From positions 1 to 48,251 of the forward strand of contig JAPDJF010000019.1 of NCBI GenBank assembly GCA_029259185.1: a stretch of DNA of 48,251 nucleotides. The letters run 5' to 3'. The notes beneath the pieces were generated by a model. The model had not been told where the DNA came from, made no database searches, and was given only the letters and a program-made list of their open reading frames with translations. Every line of letters begins with the position of its first letter. The stretch's first letter is position 1. Shown piece after piece: positions 6,497 to 15,299 of the stretch. The DNA comes from Hadesarchaea archaeon. GTDB lineage: Archaea > Hadarchaeota > Hadarchaeia > Hadarchaeales > WYZ-LMO6. The position numbers were made by a program, and so were the translations under genes.

Positions 6497-8368
6497 TTAA
6501 GTCACCTGCGGTTGAGGCAGGGAAATGAAGGAGGAGAGTGGGAGCACATCTATCCCGACGAACAGCAACCATCCCACAAAGCACATTATCACCGAGTGCT
6601 TGAGCCCATCCCTGATCCTCCCCGTCCTGAACTGCCCGGCGAGGATCCCCAAAAAGAAAGCCTGGATGAGAACGGCGTGGAAGAATATCCTCCTTATCAT
6701 CTCAGGGTCGATGGGTGCTATTCCTATCCCCACCCCTGCCGGCATTTCAACGTTCTGGGATGGAAGGGCCGGAATGAACACCGCCACCATCCCAACCGCT
6801 GTCATGGCGAATACCATGAATATCATGTAAGTGATCAGAACGTATGTGAAGGTTTGGGCCTTGCGCTCTCGCTTCAAAAATACCTCCGTTGAAACATCAT
6901 TGGCCAGAACGGACAGCACATCGCCTATTGCCGTCGTAGCCCTGCTGGCTATTTTCATCACCGAGGTTATCCTCATGAGCAATCCACTCTTAATCCTCCT
7001 TTCCATGTTCGAGAGGGCTTCCGAGGCTGGACTACCCCATTCTATGTCCCGTCTCACCTTGATGAGCTCTGGGGCGAGAGCACCGAAACGCTCCGGAGGG
7101 AGGGTCTTTATCGCTTTAGCTGGAGGGAGACCTGAGGAGACGGCGGCGGAAAGGGAGGAAAGATAATCCGGGGTTATGCTCACTATTTTGTCTATTCGCT
7201 TCTCCCTCCGCTCGTGCAGGATGATGAACGGAATGAGGGCTATGAGCAATGCAAAAACCAAAGTAGTTTCGATCTTAGGCTGCAACCCTATAAAAGTCTC
7301 GATGTTAAGTAAACCGGTTCCGAAGCGCAAAATCATGAACCCAACTGCTACGGGAACACTTGTCCAGAAAACCTTGATAGGTTCTTCGACTACCTCTTCC
7401 AAGAAACTCGATATCTTCCTCCGACCCTCTCCCCCAAAAAAACTCCCGATCTTTCCGAGCTGTAATTTCTCCCTACCGGGTGGCTCCACTTCTATTTTCC
7501 TCCTCCGCCTCGCCTCCCAGGGAGAGTACTGAGAGAGGATGAGGATGAAGGTCAAAGCCCCCACGGGAATGGCCACATAGGTGACCGCATAGAACACGAT
7601 CCCGGGCATGGGATTCATCATGTGCATGGGGATCAAAACAACTAGCAGGAGGAAGGGCATCAACCCCACCGAGATGGTGGAGATCTCAGCCATTATCGCT
7701 ACCGTCTCGAAAGATTTTATCTGGGCGTCCCTGGCCTCGAAATAAGCTTTATCACACCTCGTTGCGAGGAACTGACTCAGATCCGCCCCGGTCTCGACCA
7801 CCGTGGCTAAGGTCTTGAGGAACTCCCTGAACTTCTCCGAAGGAGTGGTCTCAGCAACGTCCATGATCGCCTCGACCGGTGATTCCCCGAACAACTCAAC
7901 GTTCCTGACCACCGCATTCGCTTCTTTGCATATCTCGCCGTAATCATCCTCATGCTGGCTCAGCTCCTTGAAGATGCGGATGATCCCAACCCCTCCCTTG
8001 CTAAGGGCAAGCATGAAAGCCAGTGCATGAGGTAACCTGGCCTCGATCTCCCTCTGCCTAGACTTGGCGGTGGATGATAGGTTCGCCAGACTGAGTGAAT
8101 AGAACCCATATCCCCCACCCAGACCGCCGAACACCGCGAGTAGCGGGTAAAGGGGGAGGTTGAACCTAGCCCCTAGGAAAAGGGTAACCCCAAACACCAT
8201 GAAGGCCGTGACGATAGACTGGGTTACAACCCCCGTGAGGAACTCGGTGACAGATCTGGGAACTCTCGCCATCCTCAGGTTCAATCGCACGGCTTTGAGT
8301 TTATCTTCCCCGACTCTCCGGAGAAAAAAATCGACTAAAAACATCTCAGCCTGCCTCAATTTTTTCAA
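6497..8368 (-). CDS. Archaeal pilus assembly membrane protein, FlaJ/TadC type
   Basis: A 623-aa polytopic protein with two T2SSF-type halves. The first has L-P-H-A-L-A-F-M-L-A-L-S-K-G-G near residue 110, the second I-T-P-D-Y-L-S-S-L-S-A-A-V-S-S-G-L near residue 405. Each is followed by pairs of membrane helices, with further helices at the N-terminus and C-terminus. The two-domain form is typical of archaeal pilus and archaellum platform proteins. It is the membrane platform on which the FlaI-like ATPase works. Its start overlaps the end of the ATPase gene by 23 bp, so the two are translated as an operon. It likely extrudes the pilins encoded in this window. Confidence 0.85.
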   Translation of the reverse strand: MKKLRQAEMFLVDFFLRRVGEDKLKAVRLNLRMARVPRSVTEFLTGVVTQSIVTAFMVFGVTLFLGARFNLPLYPLLAVFGGLGGGYGFYSLSLANLSSTAKSRQREIEARLPHALAFMLALSKGGVGIIRIFKELSQHEDDYGEICKEANAVVRNVELFGESPVEAIMDVAETTPSEKFREFLKTLATVVETGADLSQFLATRCDKAYFEARDAQIKSFETVAIMAEISTISVGLMPFLLLVVLIPMHMMNPMPGIVFYAVTYVAIPVGALTFILILSQYSPWEARRRRKIEVEPPGREKLQLGKIGSFFGGEGRRKISSFLEEVVEEPIKVFWTSVPVAVGFMILRFGTGLLNIETFIGLQPKIETTLVFALLIALIPFIILHERREKRIDKIVSITPDYLSSLSAAVSSGLPPAKAIKTLPPERFGALAPELIKVRRDIEWGSPASEALSNMERRIKSGLLMRITSVMKIASRATTAIGDVLSVLANDVSTEVFLKRERKAQTFTYVLITYMIFMVFAMTAVGMVAVFIPALPSQNVEMPAGVGIGIAPIDPEMIRRIFFHAVLIQAFFLGILAGQFRTGRIRDGLKHSVIMCFVGWLLFVGIDVLPLSSFISLPQPQVT

Positions 8369-10304
8369 TCACGCTCTGAGGATTGTAATAGTACTGCCTG
8401 AACATGCTGGCTATTTCTGCGGGGGTTATCCAAGCTTTATCGGCCATGTGCTGGAGGACCCTCTCCCTGTTCTTGAGTTCCTTTCTCAACTGGATGGGGT
8501 TCATCCCGGACCTCTTCCTGACCTCACGAAGGACCCACGACTCCTCCACCTTCCTGAAACTATCGGTTGGAGGATCCCACCTGAAGGTGTCCACTACCCG
8601 GATGTCCTCCGTGATGGGATCCAACCCTGCGAACTCCGTTATTTGAAGATTGCGCCTCACCCTCTCACTCCCGAGGTTCGTGAGGAGTTGCAAACACACG
8701 ATGTCAAGCTCCGCCAGCATTGGACGGGGTAGGTTGATCGGGTCCCCCTCCAGCCGGTTGACGGCCGCCTGCACCGACCCGGCATGCATTGTACAGAAAG
8801 CCGTGTGACCCGTACATATAGCTTGGAACATGGCCTGAGCCTCGACCCCCCTGACCTCCCCCACTATCAAACACTCCGGCCTCTGTCTCATCGCGATCTT
8901 CACCAGCTCGTTCATGTCGATCGGTCTTGAACCGATCGCCTCCCTAGTCACGTTCGGAACCCAGTTCTGCTGGTAGAGGGAGAGCTCCCTCGTGTCTTCG
9001 ATTGATATTATCTTAGCATCGGGAGGGATGAAAAACGCCAACGCGTTCAGGGTTGAGGTCTTCCCACTCGCTGTACCTCCTATTACCATCACGCTACTCC
9101 CGTATTCTATCGCGAGCCACAGATAGGCGAGCATCTCTGGGCTGAACGTATGGAACCTTATCAGATCTACTGGAGTGAAAACCTTACCAAGCCATTTCCT
9201 GATCGTGAAGGACGCTCCTCTAGCAGTCACCTCGCTACCAAAGGTTGCCTGTACCCTCGATCCATCGGGCAACCTCGCATCGATAACGGGCTCCGCAAAC
9301 GAGATGTGTTTTCCGCTACGCTCTGCGAGCAGGGAGTTGAAGCTGTCCAGCTCATCTGCACCGAACTGTATATTCGTCTCCATGTTGTAGTATCTCCTAT
9401 GATAGATGAAGATGGGAACCTCTGGACCGTCGCATGAGATGTCCTCGATCATGGGGTCTTTGAGGAGAGCGTCTATCTTACCAAACCCCAAGTTGTCCCG
9501 CCGGAGGATATAGAATATCCTGTAGATCGTTTTGAGGTCCGTTATCCCCAGCCTCTTCATCATCCCCACCATCTCCTTGGCTAGGATCTCTTCCTGCCTC
9601 ACCCCAGAAACTTCATATGGAAGTTTGTCCTTCAGTTCCCCCCAGAGCGTCCACCGCAATCTCTCCTCCTCAAAGGACAGCTTGGGTTCTACCACGTGAT
9701 ACCGGAGGTGTCCCGTCCCCTCCTCGCGGAGAATCACCACATAGGAAAACGGTCTTTCGATCCAGTACCGCTCCACCTCCACGTACCCTTTGGGAGGGGA
9801 GGTGAACTCCTCCAAACGACCGAACGTCCCCATGTCATAGGGAGGCACATCGGCTGCCGCCAGCTCGGGTGGAAGATCCTTCATGCTCTCTGGGATCGTC
9901 TCCGCCAAATGCTCGATACCTGTGGGGAAAGCAACCTGCTGCTCCAATCCCTCCAACATCTCCCTCTGTGCCCGATCCGCCATATCCCCCAACATTTTGA
10001 ACTCTGGATCCTCACCCTCCAGCAAGGGGGCTATCCTCAGTTCCTCGTCCTCCTCCGGTATGCTCCCCACCCTTTTCTCAGACTCGAAGAGCAAGCTCGC
10101 TGGCATCTCCTTTCCCTCCTCCTTCTGGAAGAGTTTTTCTTTCAACTTCTCAAACGGGTCGATCGTCACCGGAGTGGCCGATCCTCCACCCTCACCTTCA
10201 TCTTGACTGCTCTCCGGTTCTCCCCCACGCTCGGAAGAACGATCGGACATCTCCTCTTTTTCCTCATTTTCAGGAGGTGAATCGTCCCTTTCTTCCGGAT
10301 TCAT
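8346..10304 (-). CDS. Pilus assembly ATPase, FlaI/GspE type
   Basis: A 652-aa secretion-type ATPase that powers pilus assembly. The first 70 residues are acidic and low complexity. A mixed alpha/beta domain follows (about 170-390), then the ATPase core: Walker A G-G-T-A-S-G-K-T-S near residues 409-417, an Asp-box-like I-E-D-T-R-E-L, Walker B C-L-I-V-G-E-V-R-G near 478-485 and the His box T-G-H-T-A-F-C-T-M-H-A-G-S near 498-510. All catalytic motifs look intact. It is followed by the overlapping flaJ-like gene. A TATA-like TTTATAAG about 26 nt before a near-leaderless ATG is visible at about 10331-10338. Confidence 0.9.
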   Translation of the reverse strand: MNPEERDDSPPENEEKEEMSDRSSERGGEPESSQDEGEGGGSATPVTIDPFEKLKEKLFQKEEGKEMPASLLFESEKRVGSIPEEDEELRIAPLLEGEDPEFKMLGDMADRAQREMLEGLEQQVAFPTGIEHLAETIPESMKDLPPELAAADVPPYDMGTFGRLEEFTSPPKGYVEVERYWIERPFSYVVILREEGTGHLRYHVVEPKLSFEEERLRWTLWGELKDKLPYEVSGVRQEEILAKEMVGMMKRLGITDLKTIYRIFYILRRDNLGFGKIDALLKDPMIEDISCDGPEVPIFIYHRRYYNMETNIQFGADELDSFNSLLAERSGKHISFAEPVIDARLPDGSRVQATFGSEVTARGASFTIRKWLGKVFTPVDLIRFHTFSPEMLAYLWLAIEYGSSVMVIGGTASGKTSTLNALAFFIPPDAKIISIEDTRELSLYQQNWVPNVTREAIGSRPIDMNELVKIAMRQRPECLIVGEVRGVEAQAMFQAICTGHTAFCTMHAGSVQAAVNRLEGDPINLPRPMLAELDIVCLQLLTNLGSERVRRNLQITEFAGLDPITEDIRVVDTFRWDPPTDSFRKVEESWVLREVRKRSGMNPIQLRKELKNRERVLQHMADKAWITPAEIASMFRQYYYNPQSVIEKIEAG

Positions 10305-10396
10305 TCTAATAAACTAAACTCCGCTATGCACTTATAAACTTCTTTAATTCTGATTTTCTCCGAAATCGGCCAGAATTAGGGAAAAGTGGGGGTTTT

Positions 10397-11128
10397 TTAC
10401 CTCAATTCTTCGACTAGCTTACGAGCCAGAGCATCAAAAGCCTTTGAAACCGCTGATCGCGGCTTGTAGATGGTCACGGGTCTCTTGGCCACCACCGCGG
10501 CCTCGACGGATTTATCCTCAGGTATCACGCCTAACGCTTTGACCTTCAAGATCCCTTCGATCTCAGCTGTTCTGAGTTGCTTCGATCCGAAGAGTTTCCC
10601 CTTCTTCACCCGGTTCACGACCACCCCAACTATGCTCCTCTCCAATAGGATCACCACCTCCTTCGTGTTTGCCACATCGGAGACGGAGACGGGGTCAGGG
10701 GTGGTCACGAGCAGGACCCTGTCGGACTCTCTTAATGGAATGATTGAGTTCTTGTTTATGCCCGGCGGAGTGTCCACCAAGATGATATCGTAATCATCCT
10801 TTAGTGGAGTGAGGACGGTGGGTAGAAGGTCTAGCTTCGACTTCAGGTAACCACGCAAAGAAGGGCTGACCGGGAGGAGGGGGACTCCCAAGCTCAAGCT
10901 CACCGTTTCCCTCACCTCATCTTCACTCGGCCCGCCTTCGGTGGAGAGGAGTGCGTGCAAACTCCGAGAAGTGGACTTCCCCCCCATGTGAAGGGTGAGA
11001 TTTCCCGAAGAGAGGTCCGCATCCACGAGCAGAACTCTTGCACCTCTTTTGTTCAACACCACTCCCAGATTCGCGGCGATAGTCGTCTTTCCCACACCAC
11101 CTTTAGCTGACGCCACCGAAATTATCAT
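10397..11128 (-). CDS. MinD/ParA-family P-loop ATPase
   Basis: A 243-aa protein with the deviant Walker A motif K-G-G-V-G-K-T-T near residues 9-16, the A-box D-A-D-L-S-S-G-N-L and the Walker B-like I-I-L-V-D-T-P-P-G near 115-123. These mark the MinD/ParA family, which position protein complexes on membranes or nucleoid. It lies just upstream of the flaI-flaJ pair on the same strand (92 bp before the ATPase start), so it may set the cellular position of the pilus machine. A C-terminal amphipathic helix (A-F-D-A-L-A-R-K-L-V-E-E-L) could be a membrane-targeting sequence. No MinC or ParB-like partner is nearby. Confidence 0.85.
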   Translation of the reverse strand: MIISVASAKGGVGKTTIAANLGVVLNKRGARVLLVDADLSSGNLTLHMGGKSTSRSLHALLSTEGGPSEDEVRETVSLSLGVPLLPVSPSLRGYLKSKLDLLPTVLTPLKDDYDIILVDTPPGINKNSIIPLRESDRVLLVTTPDPVSVSDVANTKEVVILLERSIVGVVVNRVKKGKLFGSKQLRTAEIEGILKVKALGVIPEDKSVEAAVVAKRPVTIYKPRSAVSKAFDALARKLVEELR

Positions 11129-11250
11129 TTTTGCCCGCTATTTTTTACGTATCCCACCATTTAAAGCATGAACCATTCCGCCGACGCGAACCTGTCGGAA
11201 CTCCGAAAGGATCTCCGACCAAACCGATGCACCGAACTCGAGTCCCACCA

Positions 11251-11260
11251 AACTTTTATG
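11251..11260 (+). promoter_or_regulatory. TATA box for the KaiC-like gene
   Basis: AACTTTTATG is centred about 28 nt before the ATG at 11283, consistent with a leaderless transcript. The 150-bp gap between the divergent MinD and KaiC-like genes holds no ORF I can support. Confidence 0.5.
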
Positions 11261-11282
11261 AGCCAAACTTCGAGTAAAATTG

Positions 11283-12080
11283 ATGCCCAAAATACCCACC
11301 GGGATAGAGGGACTTGACCTAGCACTCGGAGGGGGGGTACCCTCCGGCTCCCTCATCCTGCTACTCGGGGAATCCGGGGCGGGAAAGAGCGAGTTCGTTT
11401 ACACGGTAACGGCCAACTGCAACTCCATGAAGGAGGATCCCTCCCTGCTTCCAGAGGGTTTCGACTTAGTGCTCCCCGACAACATATGGTATGCGACCTT
11501 CGCTAGGAGTCAAGAGGGCGTGCTTCAAGACGTAAGGGGTAAATTCAGTGAGGATTTTTCGGAGAGGTTCACGAGAGGAACCCTGTTCAGAGAGTTCCTC
11601 ACCATCCCCGCACGCCTCAGCTCCTTTTCCGAATGGGTATCCGATTTGGTGAGCGATGGGGGACACGTGAAACTGCGGAGGGACATTTTCTCAACCCTCG
11701 CTAGATTCTTGGAGAGGGAGGGACCAAACAGCCTCGTGATCTTCCTGACCTTGACGGACATCGCCATGCTTTTCAAGAGAGGGGAGGAGATGGAATTCGT
11801 GAGTTTTCTGCAGAGCCTCAGGGAGATATGCAGGGGGTGGAACGCTACGGTTTTCGCCATACTCGCCACCGGAATCTTCGGCAAGGACGTGGAGGCCCTC
11901 TTGATCTCGAACGCCGATGGGGTGTTCCTATTCGAGACTCAAGGGGGAGAGGTGGCGAGGAGGAACATGTTCTCCTGCAAGAAGATGAGAGGTACGAACA
12001 TAACTCCTGAACCCTTCGAACTCACCATAGGGCCGGATGGGGTGGAACTCACCCGGGTGAGGACGCTGGCGGGACGCTAA
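11283..12080 (+). CDS. KaiC/FlaH-like RecA-superfamily ATPase
   Basis: A 265-aa protein opening P-T-G-I-E-G-L-D-L-A-L-G-G-G-V-P-S-G-S, the standard start of KaiC-like domains, followed by Walker A G-E-S-G-A-G-K-S. In the archaellum, FlaH is a single-domain KaiC-like protein that binds the FlaI-FlaJ motor, and here flaI and flaJ lie 1 kb away, so a FlaH-like role is plausible. The Walker B region (S-L-V-I-F-L-T-L-T-D) lacks the usual aspartate right after the hydrophobic strand, so hydrolysis may be weak or absent. It ends in a 4-bp convergent overlap (CTAA) with the radical SAM gene. TTG at 11280 is an alternative start. Confidence 0.7.
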   Translation: MPKIPTGIEGLDLALGGGVPSGSLILLLGESGAGKSEFVYTVTANCNSMKEDPSLLPEGFDLVLPDNIWYATFARSQEGVLQDVRGKFSEDFSERFTRGTLFREFLTIPARLSSFSEWVSDLVSDGGHVKLRRDIFSTLARFLEREGPNSLVIFLTLTDIAMLFKRGEEMEFVSFLQSLREICRGWNATVFAILATGIFGKDVEALLISNADGVFLFETQGGEVARRNMFSCKKMRGTNITPEPFELTIGPDGVELTRVRTLAGR

Positions 12081-13408
12081 TCGCTCGGGAAGTAATAATG
12101 CTTGCTCGCATCCATCAAATTCGCCAAGCAAACATCTCTGAAGTAGAATTTGAACCCCCTCACATACTCGGGGAACCTCGTGAAGATGTACCTGAAGAGA
12201 TGCCCAGAATTGATCTCCTTCATTCCCCACCTCAACAGCCCTTCCATCCTCCCCGGCTCCACGTGGGGATGATTCCAGACCAAGTGCTTGCAGTCGAACC
12301 TGTGCCAATCTTTTTCGAAAATTCCGTACTCTTCATCCAAATACCTCCACAGCGGAGTTCTTGGAAGGGGGGTCAAAACACAAAGCTGCACAAAACCGGG
12401 ATTGAATTCCTTCAGCTCCCGCAGGCTCCCCTTGATCGATTCCTCCGTTTCGTTTTCATATCCTATGATGTAATAGCCTATCCCACCGATCTCCGTTCCC
12501 CGATCCTTCCACGAGAGTCTGATCCTCCGAATGAGCTCCTTTATCATCTCCACATGTTCCCTCTTCCCTATTTCGTCTAAATTCGACTGGTCGAAGCTCT
12601 CGATGCCGATAAGGGCACCCTTCAAACCCATCCTCCGCCACTCCTCGAGTCTCTCGTTCAAAAGGTCTGCCCTCACCATAGGGAACCACATGAATCCATG
12701 CTCGTGAAGCAGGGAAACCACATCTTCTGCATGCTTTCGGAGGAGCCCGAAGTTCTCGTCCAAGATCAAGACGTAACCGAGCCCCATCTCCTTATAGAAC
12801 TCGAGCACGCGCCCTACGCTCTCGAGCGGAACTTCGGATGGCCTAGAGCAAAAGGAAGGGGTCTGACAAAACTTACATCCGACCCCACACCCCCGGGTGG
12901 TGAAAAGGACTCCGATGGGAGCGAACCTTATTCCAAACGTCGTGCCGACGATTCCGATGAGGGGAGGATGCACGAGCTTCTTCACCCTCCTCCCGAAGAA
13001 CCTAGCTATCTCCCCCTCCGCGTACCCCACGAACACCCTGTCGAAGTAGGGCTGGACCGCCTCGGTGAGGGCTCCGTAGTTTCCCCCCCATATCTCAGAG
13101 ACCCCCTTCCTCCGGGCCACGTCCACCATCTCCAGGATCTCCGGGACTTCATTCAGGTAGAACGAAAACCCCACCACGTCCCAGCCCTCCTCGAGCTTGC
13201 GCACGTATTCCTTCCACGTTGGGTATTCCAGGATCTCCACTTCCGGAACGTTCTGCTTGATGAATCGGAGGCCGTAGGATATCCGCCTCACCCATGTCAT
13301 CCTGAGGGGAGCCCCGAACGTATTGCTCTCCACGTAATCGTAATACCCACGGCCAGAGGTGTAAACGGTGGTGAGCAACACTTTTTTCCCGGAACTTGAA
13401 TCCCTCAT
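12077..13408 (-). CDS. B12-binding-type radical SAM protein (copy A)
   Basis: A 443-aa protein. Residues 8-150 have the layout of a cobalamin-binding domain (V-L-L-T-T-V start, G-W-D-V-V-G-F-S-F-Y, E-I-W-G-G-N-Y-G, V-F-V-G-Y-A-E-G-E). The radical SAM domain starts with the CxxxCxxC cluster motif (Cys 174, 178, 181), followed by D-E-N-F-G and G-I-E-S-F-D-Q. It lacks the D-x-H-x-x-G cobalamin-ligand motif, which is common in this group. Such enzymes methylate or join unreactive carbons on lipids, peptides or cofactors. Its ATG overlaps the stop of copy B by 4 bp. The B12-like domain is almost identical to copy B while the rest is clearly diverged. Substrate unknown. Confidence 0.8.
   Translation of the reverse strand: MRDSSSGKKVLLTTVYTSGRGYYDYVESNTFGAPLRMTWVRRISYGLRFIKQNVPEVEILEYPTWKEYVRKLEEGWDVVGFSFYLNEVPEILEMVDVARRKGVSEIWGGNYGALTEAVQPYFDRVFVGYAEGEIARFFGRRVKKLVHPPLIGIVGTTFGIRFAPIGVLFTTRGCGVGCKFCQTPSFCSRPSEVPLESVGRVLEFYKEMGLGYVLILDENFGLLRKHAEDVVSLLHEHGFMWFPMVRADLLNERLEEWRRMGLKGALIGIESFDQSNLDEIGKREHVEMIKELIRRIRLSWKDRGTEIGGIGYYIIGYENETEESIKGSLRELKEFNPGFVQLCVLTPLPRTPLWRYLDEEYGIFEKDWHRFDCKHLVWNHPHVEPGRMEGLLRWGMKEINSGHLFRYIFTRFPEYVRGFKFYFRDVCLANLMDASKHYYFPSD
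12963..13283. repeat. Near-identical 321-nt block, radical SAM copy A
   Basis: Matches 14294-14614 base for base over long runs. The first 136 nt (12963-13098) are identical; after one mismatch the match continues except for about 20 nt of divergence near 13140-13160. The block covers the cobalamin-binding-type domain only. Confidence 0.9.
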
Positions 13409-14733
13409 AGGAACCTCTCCCTTTTATAGTCGAACGTGTTGGTCAGACAAAAATGCGTGAAGTATTCCCTGAAGTTGAATGCGTAGTCCGGGAGCCAGTG
13501 AAAGAAGTATCTCAGAAATCCCCTCGAATTCAATTCCCTCATCCCCCACCTCAGCAACCTCTCCATCTCCTCCGGCCCTATGTGGGGATGATTCCAGACC
13601 AAGTGCTTACCATCGAATTTACGTAAGTCCGTCTCGAATATTCCGTACTTCTCATTCAAGTAATCCCAGAGGGGGGTTTGGGGCGCTGGGGTCAGGATGA
13701 AGAGCTGAGTGAAGATTATCCCTAGCTCCTTGAGTTTCCTCACGTTTTCCCTCACCGATCTCACCGTATCGTTTTCGAACCCTATCACGTAGAACCCGAG
13801 CAAGTGCCTACCGTGGAATCGCATGCTGGGGGAGGGGGTGGAGCTTTTCACCATCTCGATCAGCTCGTATACGTCCTCCACCCTCTGCCCCTTTCCGATC
13901 GAATCCAGATTCTCCTGATCCAAGCTCTCGATACCAACTATCGCCCCGGCCAATCCCCTCTCGCTCCAATCCTCCCAGTTCTCCCTTAGGATGTCCGTCC
14001 TCACCATGGGGATCCACAGGAGACCGTACTCCTCCAACAAGGAAATGACCTCATCGGAGTGATGTTTGAATACTCCGAAGTTGTCATCGAGGATTCCCAC
14101 GTATCTGAACCCATGGTCCCTATAGTATCTCAATACGCGGTCTATGCTCTCTATGGGGATCGTGTGGGGCTTTGGACAGAAGACCCGGATCTGACAGAAA
14201 CTACAGTTGTAAGGACAACCGCGCGATGTGAAAAGCACCCCGTAACGGGTTATTTTGAGAAATCTGAGCGGCGAAGCGAAGTAGTAGACCAAAGGAGGAT
14301 GCACGAGCTTCTTCACCCTCCTCCCGAAGAACCTAGCTATCTCCCCCTCCGCGTACCCCACGAACACCCTGTCGAAGTAGGGCTGGACCGCCTCGGTGAG
14401 GGCTCCGTAGTTTCCCCCCCATATCTCAGGGACCCCCTTCCTCCGGGCCACGTCCACCATCTCCAGGATCCTAGGCGTCTCGTGCCCGTAGAACGAAAAC
14501 CCCACCACGTCCCAGCCCTCCTCGAGCTTGCGCACGTATTCCTTCCACGTTGGGTATTCAAGGATCTCCACTTCCGGAACGTTCTGCTTGATGAATCGGA
14601 GGCCGTAGGATATCACTCGGGGAATGGAGAACCTGAAGAACCCCGGGAACCCACCGTACAAGAAATCAAAGGTTTCCCCCTTCTCCTGGCAAACGGTTGT
14701 CAGCAGGACCTTTTTCCCAGCCGAGCGGCTCAC
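13405..14733 (-). CDS. B12-binding-type radical SAM protein (copy B)
   Basis: A 442-aa paralogue of the protein at 12077, same architecture: an N-terminal cobalamin-binding-type domain (about 8-150), a radical SAM cluster motif R-G-C-P-Y-N-C-S-F-C (Cys 173, 177, 180), then G-I-L-D-D-N-F-G and G-I-E-S-L-D-Q. The GTG start at 14733 overlaps the stop of the upstream pilin gene (GTGA), and its own stop overlaps the start of copy A (ATGA). The three genes are thus one translationally coupled operon. The coupling suggests the pair acts on the pilin or on something delivered with it. The lipid-type genes a few kb away make a lipid substrate an equally open option. Family membership is firm, function is not. 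Confidence 0.8.
   Translation of the reverse strand: MSRSAGKKVLLTTVCQEKGETFDFLYGGFPGFFRFSIPRVISYGLRFIKQNVPEVEILEYPTWKEYVRKLEEGWDVVGFSFYGHETPRILEMVDVARRKGVPEIWGGNYGALTEAVQPYFDRVFVGYAEGEIARFFGRRVKKLVHPPLVYYFASPLRFLKITRYGVLFTSRGCPYNCSFCQIRVFCPKPHTIPIESIDRVLRYYRDHGFRYVGILDDNFGVFKHHSDEVISLLEEYGLLWIPMVRTDILRENWEDWSERGLAGAIVGIESLDQENLDSIGKGQRVEDVYELIEMVKSSTPSPSMRFHGRHLLGFYVIGFENDTVRSVRENVRKLKELGIIFTQLFILTPAPQTPLWDYLNEKYGIFETDLRKFDGKHLVWNHPHIGPEEMERLLRWGMRELNSRGFLRYFFHWLPDYAFNFREYFTHFCLTNTFDYKRERFL
14294..14614. repeat. Near-identical 321-nt block, radical SAM copy B
   Basis: Partner of 12963-13283 at a constant offset of 1331 nt. Confidence 0.9.
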
Positions 14734-15197
14734 TCCACCACCAGCCTGTAAAATAGCCTCCCGGTGGGGGTGTGCACCAGCAGAATTTCGTCCCCCCTCT
14801 CAAGCTTCTTGATGGGAAACCTCAAAACGTCACCGGACACGAAATCACACAACCCAACATCGCTCCTCCCATTGAGGGTCCCACCCTCGGTCACGCGCAC
14901 CCTCAATGCGTTCAATCTCACGTCAAGATTCCTCCACTCGATCGCACCGTTCTCAATCTCGAACGCCTCACATATCGGGTCTCCATACAAGTGGGTCACC
15001 GTGAGATTCTCAGATCCGGCTTTGAACCCTGAAACGCATAGGATGGGTGAGGGTGGAGGTTTAGGTCCTCCAGCGGAGGCGATCGCCCACCCGAGCATGA
15101 TACCCAGTGCCATCGCTAACGAGAGCAACAAGACCTCACAGAGCGTTGGAGAAACCTCGGGCAATCTTCCGGCATACCTCCTACACCAAGAACCCAT
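14730..15197 (-). CDS. Type IV pilin-like protein heading the radical SAM operon
   Basis: A 155-aa protein. After a short basic stretch comes P-E-V-S-P-T-L-C-E-V and a hydrophobic helix, like an archaeal prepilin signal but with PE in place of the usual K/R-G. The remainder is the common module: L-T-V-T-H-L-Y-G-D-P, E-A-F-E-I-E, W-R-N-L-D-V-R-L-N, C-D-F-V-S-G-D and G-D-E-I-L-L-V-H-T-P-T-G. I prefer the ATG at 15197 over 15233 because a TATA-like ATTTAA sits 26 nt upstream. Its stop overlaps the radical SAM GTG by 4 bp. It has three or four cysteines depending on the cleavage site, unusual for these pilins. Confidence 0.65.
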   Translation of the reverse strand: MGSWCRRYAGRLPEVSPTLCEVLLLSLAMALGIMLGWAIASAGGPKPPPSPILCVSGFKAGSENLTVTHLYGDPICEAFEIENGAIEWRNLDVRLNALRVRVTEGGTLNGRSDVGLCDFVSGDVLRFPIKKLERGDEILLVHTPTGRLFYRLVVE

Positions 15198-15220
15198 CAG
15201 AAAAAGTCTGGAGAGATACC

Positions 15221-15226
15221 TTAAAT
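15221..15226 (-). promoter_or_regulatory. TATA box of the pilin-radical SAM operon
   Basis: ATTTAA on the minus strand, centred 26 nt before the ATG at 15197, predicts a leaderless operon transcript. Confidence 0.45.
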
Positions 15227-15299
15227 CACCCACCCACGAGCCGAATTCGATCCGCGATCAGAAAACCCACAATTTCTTTAGCTTTGGAGGGGGAATTTG

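Noticed and set aside
12098..12580. 160-aa frame opposite the radical SAM gene (and a similar 230-aa frame at 14059-14751)
   Set aside because: These mirror the minus-strand radical SAM genes, including their duplicated block, and show no independent start signals.
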